In this document: piece by piece, positions 16,137 through 24,789 of the stretch
How positions within the stretch are numbered: position 1 is the stretch's first letter
Layout of the letters: each line of letters starts with the position of its first letter
Assembly: GCF_042667405.1 (NCBI RefSeq)
Contig: NZ_JBHVAL010000011.1
Location: 62,001-126,000 of the forward strand
Source of the DNA: Arthrobacter sp042667405
GTDB lineage: Bacteria; Actinomycetota; Actinomycetes; Actinomycetales; Micrococcaceae
Length of the DNA: 64,000 nucleotides
Direction: 5' to 3'
Translations under genes and position numbers: made by a program
The notes under the pieces: model-generated
Database searches by the model: none
Told to the model about the DNA's origin: nothing
The model's input: only the letters and a program-made list of their open reading frames with translations

Positions 16137-17969
16137 GTGAGGGAAGCAAGCACGGAGCTCCTAGTCGAGGCCGACGAGGACAGCAATGTGACGGATCTCC
16201 TTCTGGAGCGGTGCGCCAAGGATCCGTTCGGCATCCTGTACGCGCACAACACGGCCAACGGTTGGCTCAACGTTTCAGCTGCGCGGTTCCTTGCAGACGT
16301 CACTGCGTTGGCCAAAGGCCTCATAGCCGGCGGACTCAACCCCGGTGACCCCGTGGCGGTTTTGTCGCATTCCAGTTTCGAGTGGACCTTGGTGGACTTC
16401 GCGATCTGGATGGCTGGCGGCGTCACCGTACCGATCTACGAGACCTCGTCCGCAAGCCAGATCGAATGGATCCTCGCCGACTCCGGAGCCCGTCGGGTAT
16501 TCGTGGAGGATGCCGCGAAGGCCCAAGTGGTCCATTCCGTCGTGGACAAATCCGGGCTCCTGGGCGACGACCCGATCGCCATCATCCGGATGGAACACGA
16601 CGGCGACGCCCCCAACCTCACCAGCGTGTCCGCCGTCGGGATCGGTGTCATGGATGCAGAACTGGAGCGTCAGCGCAGCGCAGCAAAGCTGGCCGATGTC
16701 GCCTCCATCGTCTACACCTCCGGAACGACGGGCAAGCCAAAGGGTTGCGAAATCACGCACGGAAATTTTGTGCTGGTGGCCCGCAACGTTATTCCTTTCC
16801 TGCCAGAGCTTTTGATGCAGCCGGGAGCCAGGACGTTGATGTTCCTGCCGCTGGCCCACGTCCTGGCCCGGGCAGTCCAGGTGGTTTGCCTCACTGCCGG
16901 CATCACTCTGGGCCACAGCGCCGGAGCCAGCGGGCTGATGGCAGATCTCGGATCCTTCAAGCCAACGTTCCTGCTGGCCGTCCCGAGGATCTTCGAAAAG
17001 GTTTACGCCGGCGCCAGCCATAAGGCCGCCATGTCGGGAAAATCCGCCCTCTTCGCGGCGGCGTCCGCAACCGCTGTTGAATATTCGACGGCGCTTGACC
17101 TCGCCTCGCGAGGTCAGGGTTCGGGTCCTGGTTGGTTGCTGAGAACCAAGCACGGCGCATTCAACAGGCTTCTCTATCCCAAGGTGAGGGAAATTTTCGG
17201 TGGCAACGTGGGCTACACGGTTTCTGGCGCCAGTCCCCTGAGCCTGCGGGAAAATCACTTCTTCCATGGCGCCGGTGTCCCCATTTTGGAGGGCTATGGC
17301 CTCACTGAAACCACTGCGCCCTGCACCGTCAACACGCCCAGCATGTCGCGTATCGGCACCGTGGGTATCCCCCTGCCGGGAACCACCATCAGGGTGGCCG
17401 AGGACGGTGAGGTTCTGGTCAAAGGCATCGGCGTGTTCAAGGGTTACCACGGCAATGACGAAGCCACTGAGGCCGCCTTCGCGGATGGCTTTTTCCGTAC
17501 CGGAGATCTGGGTGAGCTCGACTCTGACGGCTTCCTGACCATCACCGGCCGCAAGAAGGATCTCCTCGTAACGGCCGGCGGCAAGAACGTGGCTCCCGCT
17601 CCGCTGGAAGAGAAGCTGCGCGAACACCCGTTGGTGGGTCAGGCTGTGGTCGTTGGAGATGGGCGGCCTTTCGTGGCGGCCTTGATCATCTTGGACCCCG
17701 AAGGCCTGGCGGATTGGTGCACTGAGAACAAATACGGTGCACTGAGCCTTGAAGAAGCAACCCACGACGAGCGCGTGAAAGCCGCCGTGCAGTCTGCCGT
17801 AAACGAGGCCAACAAGCTCGTCTCAGACGCCGAGTCCATCAGGAAGTTCGCTTTCATCACGGCGGAGCTCAGCGTCGAGTCCGGGCACCTGACGCCCTCC
17901 CTGAAACTCAAGCGGGTGGCCGTGGTTGCAGACTTTTCCTCGACTGTGGAGAAGCTCTACGCGAAGTAG
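16137..17969 (+). CDS. long-chain fatty acid--CoA ligase (AMP-forming)
   Basis: An ANL-superfamily enzyme of 610 residues that activates fatty acids to acyl-CoA through an acyl-adenylate. The P-loop YTSGTTGKPKG is at about residues 193-203, followed by EGYGLTETTAP and the hinge region FFRTGDLG...GRKKDLLVTAGGKN, all canonical FAA1/FadD15-type motifs. The GTG at 16137 follows a perfect AGGAGG. It is in an operon with the upstream pmt and the downstream PH-like membrane protein. The chain length it prefers cannot be told. Confidence 0.92.
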   Translation: MREASTELLVEADEDSNVTDLLLERCAKDPFGILYAHNTANGWLNVSAARFLADVTALAKGLIAGGLNPGDPVAVLSHSSFEWTLVDFAIWMAGGVTVPIYETSSASQIEWILADSGARRVFVEDAAKAQVVHSVVDKSGLLGDDPIAIIRMEHDGDAPNLTSVSAVGIGVMDAELERQRSAAKLADVASIVYTSGTTGKPKGCEITHGNFVLVARNVIPFLPELLMQPGARTLMFLPLAHVLARAVQVVCLTAGITLGHSAGASGLMADLGSFKPTFLLAVPRIFEKVYAGASHKAAMSGKSALFAAASATAVEYSTALDLASRGQGSGPGWLLRTKHGAFNRLLYPKVREIFGGNVGYTVSGASPLSLRENHFFHGAGVPILEGYGLTETTAPCTVNTPSMSRIGTVGIPLPGTTIRVAEDGEVLVKGIGVFKGYHGNDEATEAAFADGFFRTGDLGELDSDGFLTITGRKKDLLVTAGGKNVAPAPLEEKLREHPLVGQAVVVGDGRPFVAALIILDPEGLADWCTENKYGALSLEEATHDERVKAAVQSAVNEANKLVSDAESIRKFAFITAELSVESGHLTPSLKLKRVAVVADFSSTVEKLYAK

Positions 17970-17975
17970 GAGCGC

Positions 17976-18458
17976 ATGTCAGATCGATCGGTAATGCCGG
18001 CCCCGCTGCTTTACTACTCCCGCGTGCGGGCAACACTGTTGCCCCGTTACATCGGGCTGGCGATCATGGCCTTCGGCGTGCTCTTCATAGCTCTCGCATT
18101 GGCTCAGCGCCGGATCGACTTCCTGTTGGTCCCCTTGGTGATGCTGCCGACCGGGGCATTTGTCGGCTTCATGACGGTCACGGTGAGAGTCGATCAACAA
18201 AATGTGGTCATGGACTTTTGCGGCATTTTCAAACGCAAACTGCCCCGGGACCAAATCGCCATGGTCACCACCGACAACGCCGCCGGCATCAACGGCTACG
18301 GGCTTCGGTACATGGGACCCGGCATGGTCGGATACCTGGTCGGCGGCCCCGAGATCAGCATCGAGATGAACAACGGCAAGACCGTCATTGCCAGCACCGA
18401 TCGTCCCGAACTACTCATCAGCATTCTTAGGGCCCGGACTGCCCGTGAAACTGGCTGA
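17976..18458 (+). CDS. membrane protein with bacterial PH-like domain
   Basis: A protein of 160 residues with two hydrophobic segments (about 22-42 and 46-66), followed by a beta-rich soluble part with the pattern of a bacterial PH-like domain (strands around VRVDQQNVVMDF, the kink GLRYMGPGMVGYLVGGPEISIEM, and a last helix). Its role is unknown. It follows the acyl-CoA ligase after 6 bases with an AGGAG site close to the ATG. The end is only 3 bases from the convergent DUF4132 gene, with no terminator between. Confidence 0.75.
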   Translation: MSDRSVMPAPLLYYSRVRATLLPRYIGLAIMAFGVLFIALALAQRRIDFLLVPLVMLPTGAFVGFMTVTVRVDQQNVVMDFCGIFKRKLPRDQIAMVTTDNAAGINGYGLRYMGPGMVGYLVGGPEISIEMNNGKTVIASTDRPELLISILRARTARETG

Positions 18459-18461
18459 GGC

Positions 18462-21029
18462 TCATCGACGGCCCTGAATCTGGCTAAGGATGGAGGGATC
18501 CTTGATCTTGTGGTCATTGGTGAGCATGAAGGCTTTGGACAGAATCGTAGCCAGCCGCCCCGCCTTTTCCTCGAAGGGAAGGAAGATGCGTTCTGCTCGT
18601 GAAGCGGGCGCTTGAACAATGCAAAGGTAGGAGTCGTCCGGTTCCATCAGGATGTTTCCTGACCCAAGGTGGATCTTGTAGCTACGAAGCGCACCTCGGA
18701 CAAGGAGATGGCGATCAGTCAACTTACAATTCTCTGCGAGGATTGTGCGGGGAAGGATGCTGGCAAGATATTCGCGTCGCGTCTGGGCGGATTCCGTAAG
18801 GGGCGCTGTATGCGAAGCGCTCCAGTAATTCTGGACAGAGCTGTTGGGGTGGTCCGCCCATTCCAGGTCCGGCCCGATTGCGGCCACTGCGGTAACCAAA
18901 TCAACATCACGCATTGCTTCGCTGAAAACTGCCCGTGGCACCTCACCGAGGTCTACTGGCTCCCAGGTATCCCGGGCTACGTTCCGTTCGAACCACACCC
19001 TGTTGGTTGTGCACAGAGATGCCAGGTCGTCCTGGACTTCAAGGAGTTCGATGCTGAAACCCGCCCTGAGCCGCTCGTCAAGGAAGTCTACGTAGAGTTG
19101 GCTGTCTTGGCCGCCGTCCCAAGAGCCCAACTGCGTGCCGTGCCAACCACGGTCTTTCAGTAGCGCCTGCGCCCTCGGATAGTCAAGGATATGAGCCGCG
19201 AATCGGTTGGAATACAGCCTGGTCTGCCGCTCGGCGTCCGTGAGCAGATACAGCTCGCGGTACACCTGCCTGAAGGGTTGCCTGAGCTGGTGCTCCATCT
19301 GGTGCAGGCGCCAAGCCCGCACTTCCTCCGCACCGCGCTCCCAGGGCTTCCACAACACGACGACGGCGTCGCTGGTGATTTCACGTACTTCACCGTCGAT
19401 TCCCGCCAGTTCCCAGCCCGCGTCCCCCTCAATGCGTCTAGGGTAACCGGAAAATCCACCTTCGTTGGATGCCAGGGTCCACAGCAGCTGCCGCGCGATG
19501 GTTCCGACCACGGCGTGTTCCAGGTACCGGGTCCGGAAGTCGACCCCGGCCCATGCCCTGTCTGAAGCCATAAGGCCCTCCATCCGGCGGCGCTGGCTGC
19601 CGAGGGCCCTTTTTGCTTCGCTCACTGCTAGTTTTACTTCAGCAAGCACCGGCGTGTTCTTGAACTCAGACGGCATTGCCATGCGTCTGTCGTCCGCATC
19701 TACCCAAACCAGCTCCACAGCCGCGGCACCGGTTGCGTTCGTCAAGGCGACCCTTGCCGTGTAGCTGCCCGCGGCAAATTCCTTGACGCCCTGGGCATCG
19801 AACCCGAGATCCGGAACAGCCGTTTCCAGGAGTTCCGAGGGGGCGAGGCCGCGTTCAGAGGAGAGCTGGTCGATGACGCTGACAAGGCGCTTATGCAGGT
19901 TCTTGTTTTTAACAACATCGCGGATCCTTGCCAGGGCACCAACCACTTCTGTGGTGGCGTCCGGGTGGCTCCTGGCGATCTCCAACAGCGCCTCAACACC
20001 CGCGTTGGCTCCTGTGGTTGAGCGGCAGACTCCGTTCTTGCCATTGTGACCGGCTCCGAGGTAGGCGCTGGCATCACGGATGAGGCTGATCTGTCCCGGG
20101 GCATCCGGTTGGAAAGCCAGCAGCCACAAGGAAGCACGAACCACTGATCCCGAGTACGGGGTGAGACAGGAGAACTCACCAAAGTCCGCTGTCGGGGTTC
20201 GCTCCGCGGTAATGCCAAGCAGTCGCTGAGCAGCCAATAGTGCCTCAGGCTGCTCGGCCACGTACTCCGCTGCCGCCCGCTTCCATTTGGCAGTGGGCTT
20301 GGGACCTGTCAGTTCGCTCATGAAAAGAAGCAGACGGGCGGACTGGTACTCGGGCAGTACGGCTTGTAGTGTCTCGCCGACCCGGGGCCCGAAGTCGTCA
20401 TTATCGGTTACGTATTGCAGCGGTATGCGGCCGGTCCCGGTGTCGTCATCGAGCAGCAGTTCATTGAACTTCCGCACTTCGGGGTGCAGGCCCGGACCAT
20501 CCCGGAAATCCATGAGAAGGATGGCTTCCACTCGGCGCGTCGCAGCGGGAATGCTCCTCCGTTCAGAGGAATCAAGTGCCATGACCGGCTCGTGAAATGC
20601 CTGCCGCCACGACGGAAAGATGTATTGCGAGTAGGGCACGTGGGAGAGCATCCAGTCGAGTTCTTCGAAATCCCACTCCAACGGAGCCAGCTCCGACAAC
20701 GCGTAAAGCCCCTGCTCTACCAGAGGCGGCATTCGAACCCGTCCACCCGGATTGTTGGGCTGCTCATGGCGCCACTCGACGATTCCATACTTATGCTCAT
20801 GTATGTATTTGAAGGTCAGGGCGAACGCTCCCTTCCGCCCCTCGGGGTCGAGTTCCTCGAGATAACGGGCAAACTGCTCACGGTAACCATTAAGGGCTTC
20901 CCCGCCAGCAGCCCATTCGGAATGCGCAGGTTCGAAAAATTCCAACAGCCGGTCCCTTTGGTCATCGGCAAGCCGGGCCAGCTTCTGCGGGAACGCCCTG
21001 GGTGCTGCTGTTTCAGTCATTCCACTCAT
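18462..21029 (-). CDS. DUF4132 domain-containing protein (MolR-like)
   Basis: A large soluble protein of 855 residues with no signal or membrane segment. The middle of the C-terminal half carries the DUF4132 signature: QPFRQVYRELYLLT, then YSNRFAAHILDYPRA, then RGWHGTQLGSWDGG. The last 100 residues hold a conserved block (YLASILPRTILAENCKLTDR, LRSYKIHLGSGNILM, LSKAFMLTNDHKIKDPSI) found at the end of such proteins. E. coli MolR belongs to this family, but no biochemical activity is established. The ATG at 21029 overlaps the stop of a small upstream gene as ATGA, so the two form a unit. Base use looks slightly less GC-rich than the flanks. Confidence 0.8.
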   Translation of the reverse strand: MSGMTETAAPRAFPQKLARLADDQRDRLLEFFEPAHSEWAAGGEALNGYREQFARYLEELDPEGRKGAFALTFKYIHEHKYGIVEWRHEQPNNPGGRVRMPPLVEQGLYALSELAPLEWDFEELDWMLSHVPYSQYIFPSWRQAFHEPVMALDSSERRSIPAATRRVEAILLMDFRDGPGLHPEVRKFNELLLDDDTGTGRIPLQYVTDNDDFGPRVGETLQAVLPEYQSARLLLFMSELTGPKPTAKWKRAAAEYVAEQPEALLAAQRLLGITAERTPTADFGEFSCLTPYSGSVVRASLWLLAFQPDAPGQISLIRDASAYLGAGHNGKNGVCRSTTGANAGVEALLEIARSHPDATTEVVGALARIRDVVKNKNLHKRLVSVIDQLSSERGLAPSELLETAVPDLGFDAQGVKEFAAGSYTARVALTNATGAAAVELVWVDADDRRMAMPSEFKNTPVLAEVKLAVSEAKRALGSQRRRMEGLMASDRAWAGVDFRTRYLEHAVVGTIARQLLWTLASNEGGFSGYPRRIEGDAGWELAGIDGEVREITSDAVVVLWKPWERGAEEVRAWRLHQMEHQLRQPFRQVYRELYLLTDAERQTRLYSNRFAAHILDYPRAQALLKDRGWHGTQLGSWDGGQDSQLYVDFLDERLRAGFSIELLEVQDDLASLCTTNRVWFERNVARDTWEPVDLGEVPRAVFSEAMRDVDLVTAVAAIGPDLEWADHPNSSVQNYWSASHTAPLTESAQTRREYLASILPRTILAENCKLTDRHLLVRGALRSYKIHLGSGNILMEPDDSYLCIVQAPASRAERIFLPFEEKAGRLATILSKAFMLTNDHKIKDPSILSQIQGRR

Positions 21030-21430
21030 CCCCCGACCAGTGGTACAAGCTTGATGAAAGTTGCTTCAGTAGCTTTGCTGACGTCTATCTGGTCCGAAAG
21101 GCTGCAAAGCTGCCGATCGTCCACCAGCACGACGAAGGCGTTCCGTTCGAAGCCCTTTATCGCGGCATCGGCTTGGTTCTCCCAGCTTCCGGGTCCAGGT
21201 CCTTTGACAGTCCTTTGGGCCCCCCGGGCATTGAGCTCGCGTTCGGTGGCGGACACGGCCACCACAGTGGTGCGGCTACCGGCAAGGGCATTGTGGCGGG
21301 CGACCTCCTCGCGCACACGCCAACGGATCAATTCCTCTACCGTTATGACATCAGGCAACCCGGACAGTTCTTGCGCGGCTGATGCCCCGGCTCCAGGCAG
21401 TTGTTCATCGCACACCCTCAACACGGCCAT
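21026..21430 (-). CDS. small partner protein of the DUF4132 gene, unknown function
   Basis: I do not recognise a named family. The protein has 134 residues. A segment PDVITVEELIRWRVREEVARHNA near residue 40 looks like a helix-rich start, followed by Ser/Thr-rich sequence and a C-terminal strand-helix part (FVVLVDDRQL...ATFIKLVPLVGG). The ATG at 21430 is chosen because GGGGGAGG stands five bases upstream; an upstream extension to 21511 has no ribosome site and runs into a terminator. The ATGA overlap with the DUF4132 gene implies a fixed functional pair. Confidence 0.7.
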   Translation of the reverse strand: MAVLRVCDEQLPGAGASAAQELSGLPDVITVEELIRWRVREEVARHNALAGSRTTVVAVSATERELNARGAQRTVKGPGPGSWENQADAAIKGFERNAFVVLVDDRQLCSLSDQIDVSKATEATFIKLVPLVGG

Positions 21431-21512
21431 ATGGTCCTCCCCCATCGACTGGACGTTTCCCGCAGCATATACGGCGAGGCAGACATTCAGGGTCGCAAGT
21501 CGAAATGGCAAT

Positions 21513-21556
21513 AAAAAACGGACACGGAGCCGGGATGTTTCCGGCTCCGTGTCCGT
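21513..21556 (-). terminator. rho-independent terminator of the TIGR01906 gene
   Basis: Perfect 16-base arms at 21518-21533 and 21541-21556 flank a 7-base loop. On the minus strand the stem is followed by TTTTTT. It lies 24 bases past the stop of the TIGR01906 gene and insulates the DUF4132 unit downstream. Confidence 0.92.
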
Positions 21557-21579
21557 TCGGAGATGGGTTACGCGTCGAT

Positions 21580-22695
21580 TCAGCCCCGATCCCCCGCAAC
21601 AGCGGGGTTGGAGACCTCATCGCTTGATTCGTCTTGGTCCTCGGCGTCGCGTTCCGCATCGCCGGACACCAGGCCCCGGCGCCGCTTGGTCGGCCACGTG
21701 AAGATGAAGGTCAGCGTCGCCGCGATGAACACCAAAGCTCCAATGACGATGCCCGCGTCAACCCAGAACTGACCCGGGAAGAGCCTGATGAGGGTGTCTT
21801 CCAAGGAGAAGGTCCATGTGCCGCTGGCGAAGAAGATCCGGTGGAATTCGGTGAAGAACTGCTGCCAGCTCAGTACAGCCAGGACGGCGAGGCCAATGAT
21901 GATGACCAGGGTGACGATGGAGCCGGCAAACAGCCCGCGACGGATTCCGCCGTTGCTCCGCTTCCGCAGGTACAGGATGGCGATGATACTGAGGATGATG
22001 AGCAGGAGCCCGCCACCGAAGGAGGACAGAATCACCGTCTTGACGTCCGCCATGTGCGCCACTTCGCTGTCCTTGAAGAGCTTGGCGCCGTCCTGGTTCA
22101 CCAGTCCACCCAGGTACCGGGGACCTGCCCAGTTGCTGAGGTAGTCCACGGCGTATGAGCCATAGGTCATGCGGTCATCAGTGTTGAAGCCGTAGCCGTC
22201 GCCAGGGAATCCCGGACGGTTGTACTCCACCCAGAGGAACAACGGGCTGGTCACTGCCCTGACGGCCAACACCAGGAGGATGACAGGGTAGAAAACCGCC
22301 AACAGCACCTGGAAGACGCGGGGACCAACCGGCTTAACCTTGGCCGCTTGCTCGCGTTCAGCATTGCGCCTTGCCACTTCGTCTTCTGGCGGACGGACCT
22401 GAAGGGCCGACGTCGGCAACGGTTCAGAATAGTGCGAGGGCTGCTTGTTCGAGGATGCACCCGCGAGCGTGTCGGCGAACAGCGGCGGCTCGGCAGGGGC
22501 GTCGGCTGCTTCTGCTGCCTTGCGGTCAGCGCGGCTCTCCGGCTGCCCGGCGCCGGCTGAAGCGGGTGACGTCGTTGCAGGCGCAGGGGTGGCACCACTG
22601 GACGTCTTTGGCTTCATCCAGTCGAAGGCCGGTTCGTCGGGGTCCTCGTGGACGTCCGTGTCCGGTTCTTGTGGTTTTGGGCTCTTGTCGCTCAC
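21580..22695 (-). CDS. TIGR01906 family integral membrane protein
   Basis: A membrane protein of 371 residues. The first 140 residues are acidic, Pro/Ala-rich and disordered. A transmembrane segment near 150-170 is followed by an outside loop with YNRPGFPGDGYGF, typical of TIGR01906, then a Y-D-Y-L loop and three more transmembrane segments (about 230-250, 265-285, 320-345), and an acidic tail. The function is unknown. The GTG at 22695 is preferred: GGAAG precedes it and a TAGGCT -10 at 22759-22764 gives a 5' leader of about 55 bases. Starts at 22716 or 22755 are possible. Confidence 0.8.
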   Translation of the reverse strand: MSDKSPKPQEPDTDVHEDPDEPAFDWMKPKTSSGATPAPATTSPASAGAGQPESRADRKAAEAADAPAEPPLFADTLAGASSNKQPSHYSEPLPTSALQVRPPEDEVARRNAEREQAAKVKPVGPRVFQVLLAVFYPVILLVLAVRAVTSPLFLWVEYNRPGFPGDGYGFNTDDRMTYGSYAVDYLSNWAGPRYLGGLVNQDGAKLFKDSEVAHMADVKTVILSSFGGGLLLIILSIIAILYLRKRSNGGIRRGLFAGSIVTLVIIIGLAVLAVLSWQQFFTEFHRIFFASGTWTFSLEDTLIRLFPGQFWVDAGIVIGALVFIAATLTFIFTWPTKRRRGLVSGDAERDAEDQDESSDEVSNPAVAGDRG

Positions 22696-22758
22696 AGGGT
22701 TCACTTCCGTAGGCATCCACCGGCGAATGCGTGCTGCCGGCTCTCTTGTCTGCATTCG

Positions 22759-22764
22759 AGCCTA
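22759..22764 (-). promoter_or_regulatory. -10 box for the TIGR01906 gene
   Basis: The minus-strand TAGGCT is about 64 bases before the chosen GTG start at 22695. It argues against a start at 22755, which would lie ahead of or at the transcription start. Confidence 0.4.
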
Positions 22765-22832
22765 CCGCCCGGGTTTGCGCCGACACGAGGAACCAAGCCG
22801 CCTTACATCAGATTGAAACGCAACTGTAAGGT

Positions 22833-23828
22833 CTATGCGGCGATGCTTCTATAACCGCCGTCATTGGCATCCAAGTCACCGGTCTCCCCCGCGCGTACGG
22901 CCCGGCCACCCAAAAGCAGCGTGTAAGTCCAGTATCCGCCAAGAACCAAGGCTCCAATGGCGATCTTCGCCCAGACCGGGAGCTGGCTGGGCGTTACAAA
23001 GCCTTCCACAATGCCTGACACCAGCAGGACCAGCACGAGGCCCAGGGCGATCGTGATCAAAGACCGTCCCTCATCGGCCACAGCCTGCATTCGTGTCCGG
23101 GGGCCAGGACGGACCATGGCCCAGAATATTCTGAGTCCTGCAGCACATGCGATGAACACAGCAGTGAGCTCCATCAACCCGTGCGGGAGAATGTAGCTGA
23201 AGAACACGTCGGTTTTCCCTGAGGCCATGAAGACTCCGCCGGCGATTCCCACGGCCTGGGCGTTCATGAAAAGGATGTAGGGCACCCAGAATCCCGTGAT
23301 CCCGAACGCCACGGCTTGGGCTGAAATCCACGCGTTATTTGTCCACACGGCCCCGGCAAAGGACGCCGCCGGGTTCTCTGAGTAGTAGTCGATGAAGTCT
23401 TCCTCGACGTACCTGCGCACTCTCTCATCACTTCCGAACGCCGCTCTCAGCGCATCCGGTGAAGTGCCTATCCAGAGAGCGTAGGCCACCCCGACCACGG
23501 TGAAGGCCAGCCCGCACCAGAGTGTCAGCCAGCGGATCCGGTAGAAAGCGGCGGGCAGTGAGATGACGAAGAAGCGGGCCAGGTCTTCCATGAAGTTGGA
23601 GCGCGCACCCGTGAACCTGGTGCGGGCTTGCGCAAGGGCAGCGGACAACGAGGACGACAAACCGGTTTCAGGAGCTACCGAACGGATCAGGGACAGGTGC
23701 CCGGAAACCGTTTGGTACAGGCGCAGCAGCTCGTCCGCTTCCTCTCCCGTCAGCCGGCGCTTATGCGCCAGAGCATGAAGCCGCGACCATTTATCCCCAT
23801 GTATGGCCGAGAAGGCATCGATGTCCAC
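22833..23828 (-). CDS. SpoIIM-like (stage II sporulation protein M family) membrane protein
   Basis: A protein of 331 residues with a helical N-terminal domain (about 1-100) and five or six transmembrane segments. The family core FFSYILPHGLMELTAVFIACAAGLRI is near residues 210-235. In non-sporulating actinobacteria SpoIIM homologues sit beside RDD proteins and MoxR/DUF58 genes; here RDD is divergent and the MoxR set is 13 kb away. The function is unknown. The GTG at 23828 has TAGGGT six bases upstream and no ribosome site, so it is probably leaderless. Confidence 0.85.
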   Translation of the reverse strand: MDIDAFSAIHGDKWSRLHALAHKRRLTGEEADELLRLYQTVSGHLSLIRSVAPETGLSSSLSAALAQARTRFTGARSNFMEDLARFFVISLPAAFYRIRWLTLWCGLAFTVVGVAYALWIGTSPDALRAAFGSDERVRRYVEEDFIDYYSENPAASFAGAVWTNNAWISAQAVAFGITGFWVPYILFMNAQAVGIAGGVFMASGKTDVFFSYILPHGLMELTAVFIACAAGLRIFWAMVRPGPRTRMQAVADEGRSLITIALGLVLVLLVSGIVEGFVTPSQLPVWAKIAIGALVLGGYWTYTLLLGGRAVRAGETGDLDANDGGYRSIAA

Positions 23829-23834
23829 GGCACC

Positions 23835-23840
23835 ACCCTA
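23835..23840 (-). promoter_or_regulatory. -10 box for leaderless spoIIM-like gene
   Basis: The minus-strand TAGGGT is six bases before the GTG at 23828. Confidence 0.5.
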
Positions 23841-23896
23841 ACGCCTGTAGCCCGGGTCCATGCCTCAAAGCAGCGTCAATTGGCCCGGCACGCCGC

Positions 23897-23902
23897 TAGA
23901 CT
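23897..23902 (+). promoter_or_regulatory. -10 box for the RDD gene
   Basis: TAGACT stands five bases before a GTG at 23908, consistent with a leaderless transcript. It is divergent from the spoIIM-like promoter 57 bases away. Confidence 0.45.
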
Positions 23903-23907
23903 CGTTT

Positions 23908-24759
23908 GTGCAGGCGCCACGGGGCGCATGTTCGGGAAGCATGGGGGCTGGCTTGAGTTCGATCATTACAGGCGAGGCAGTGGTCCTCGAGCTGCGCGCA
24001 GCGTCCTTTGCAGCCCGCGGGCTGGGTCTTGTTCTCGACGTCATTTCCCAAGTCATCCTGGCAATCTTGCTGATCATCCTCGTCTTGTCGGCGTCCTCTG
24101 ACCTCGACGATTCGGCCATCCAGGCACTGGTCCTGTGCAGCATCGTATTCTCCGTGGTGGTTGTGCCCGTCACTGTGGAAACCCTCACCCGAGGTCGCTC
24201 GTTGGGAAAGCTCGCCACCGGTCTGCGGATAGTGCGCGACGACGGCGGATCCATCCGCTTCCGCCACGCCCTGATCCGTGGACTGCTCGGTTTTCTGGAG
24301 ATCTATATGACCTTCGGGGGCCTGGCGATTGGCGTGGCATTGTTCAACGAGAAGTCCAAGAGGCTGGGCGACATCGTTGCCGGAACGTACTCACTACGCC
24401 TGCGCGTGCCGTCGAAACCCCGGATCATGCCCGTCGCGTCGCCTTACCTGCAGGGATGGGTTTCCATGGCGGACATTGGCCGGGTACCGGACTCCACCGC
24501 ACGGCGGGCAGGCACCTTTGTCCAGCAGGCGTACCTCATGGCGCCGGCATCACGCCTGTCCATGGCAACGTCCCTGGCCACTGAGCTGGCCGGCTATGTT
24601 GCACCGCCCCCACCCCATGGCACCATCCCCGAGGACTACATTGGTGCAGTCCTCGGGGAGCGGCGCAACAGGGAACTTGCGCGCCTGCGTCAGGCCGAGC
24701 AGAGGAACGCTGTGGTGGGCGCACGGTTACGAAGGCTCCCGTTCACCCACGAGCCCTAG
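23908..24759 (+). CDS. RDD family membrane protein
   Basis: A protein of 283 residues with an RDD domain in its first 170 residues, including the R-A-A-S-F-A-A-R start, two or three transmembrane segments and GRSLGKLATGLRIVRDDG followed by KRLGDIVAGTY, the family hallmark. The C-terminal 110 residues are soluble. RDD proteins are thought to be transport-related or membrane accessory proteins; the role is not known. The start is uncertain: GTG at 23908 fits the -10 spacing, while ATG at 23941 is nearer the conserved ITGEAV start. It is divergent from the SpoIIM-like gene, a common pairing. Confidence 0.85.
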   Translation: MQAPRGACSGSMGAGLSSIITGEAVVLELRAASFAARGLGLVLDVISQVILAILLIILVLSASSDLDDSAIQALVLCSIVFSVVVVPVTVETLTRGRSLGKLATGLRIVRDDGGSIRFRHALIRGLLGFLEIYMTFGGLAIGVALFNEKSKRLGDIVAGTYSLRLRVPSKPRIMPVASPYLQGWVSMADIGRVPDSTARRAGTFVQQAYLMAPASRLSMATSLATELAGYVAPPPPHGTIPEDYIGAVLGERRNRELARLRQAEQRNAVVGARLRRLPFTHEP

Positions 24760-24789
24760 TTAGGCACAGAACCACAGTTCGGCACGGAC

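Noticed and set aside
16275..17765. Minus-strand open frame of 496 codons opposite the acyl-CoA ligase
   Set aside because: The opposite strand carries full ANL motifs. The antisense frame has no recognisable motif or ribosome site.
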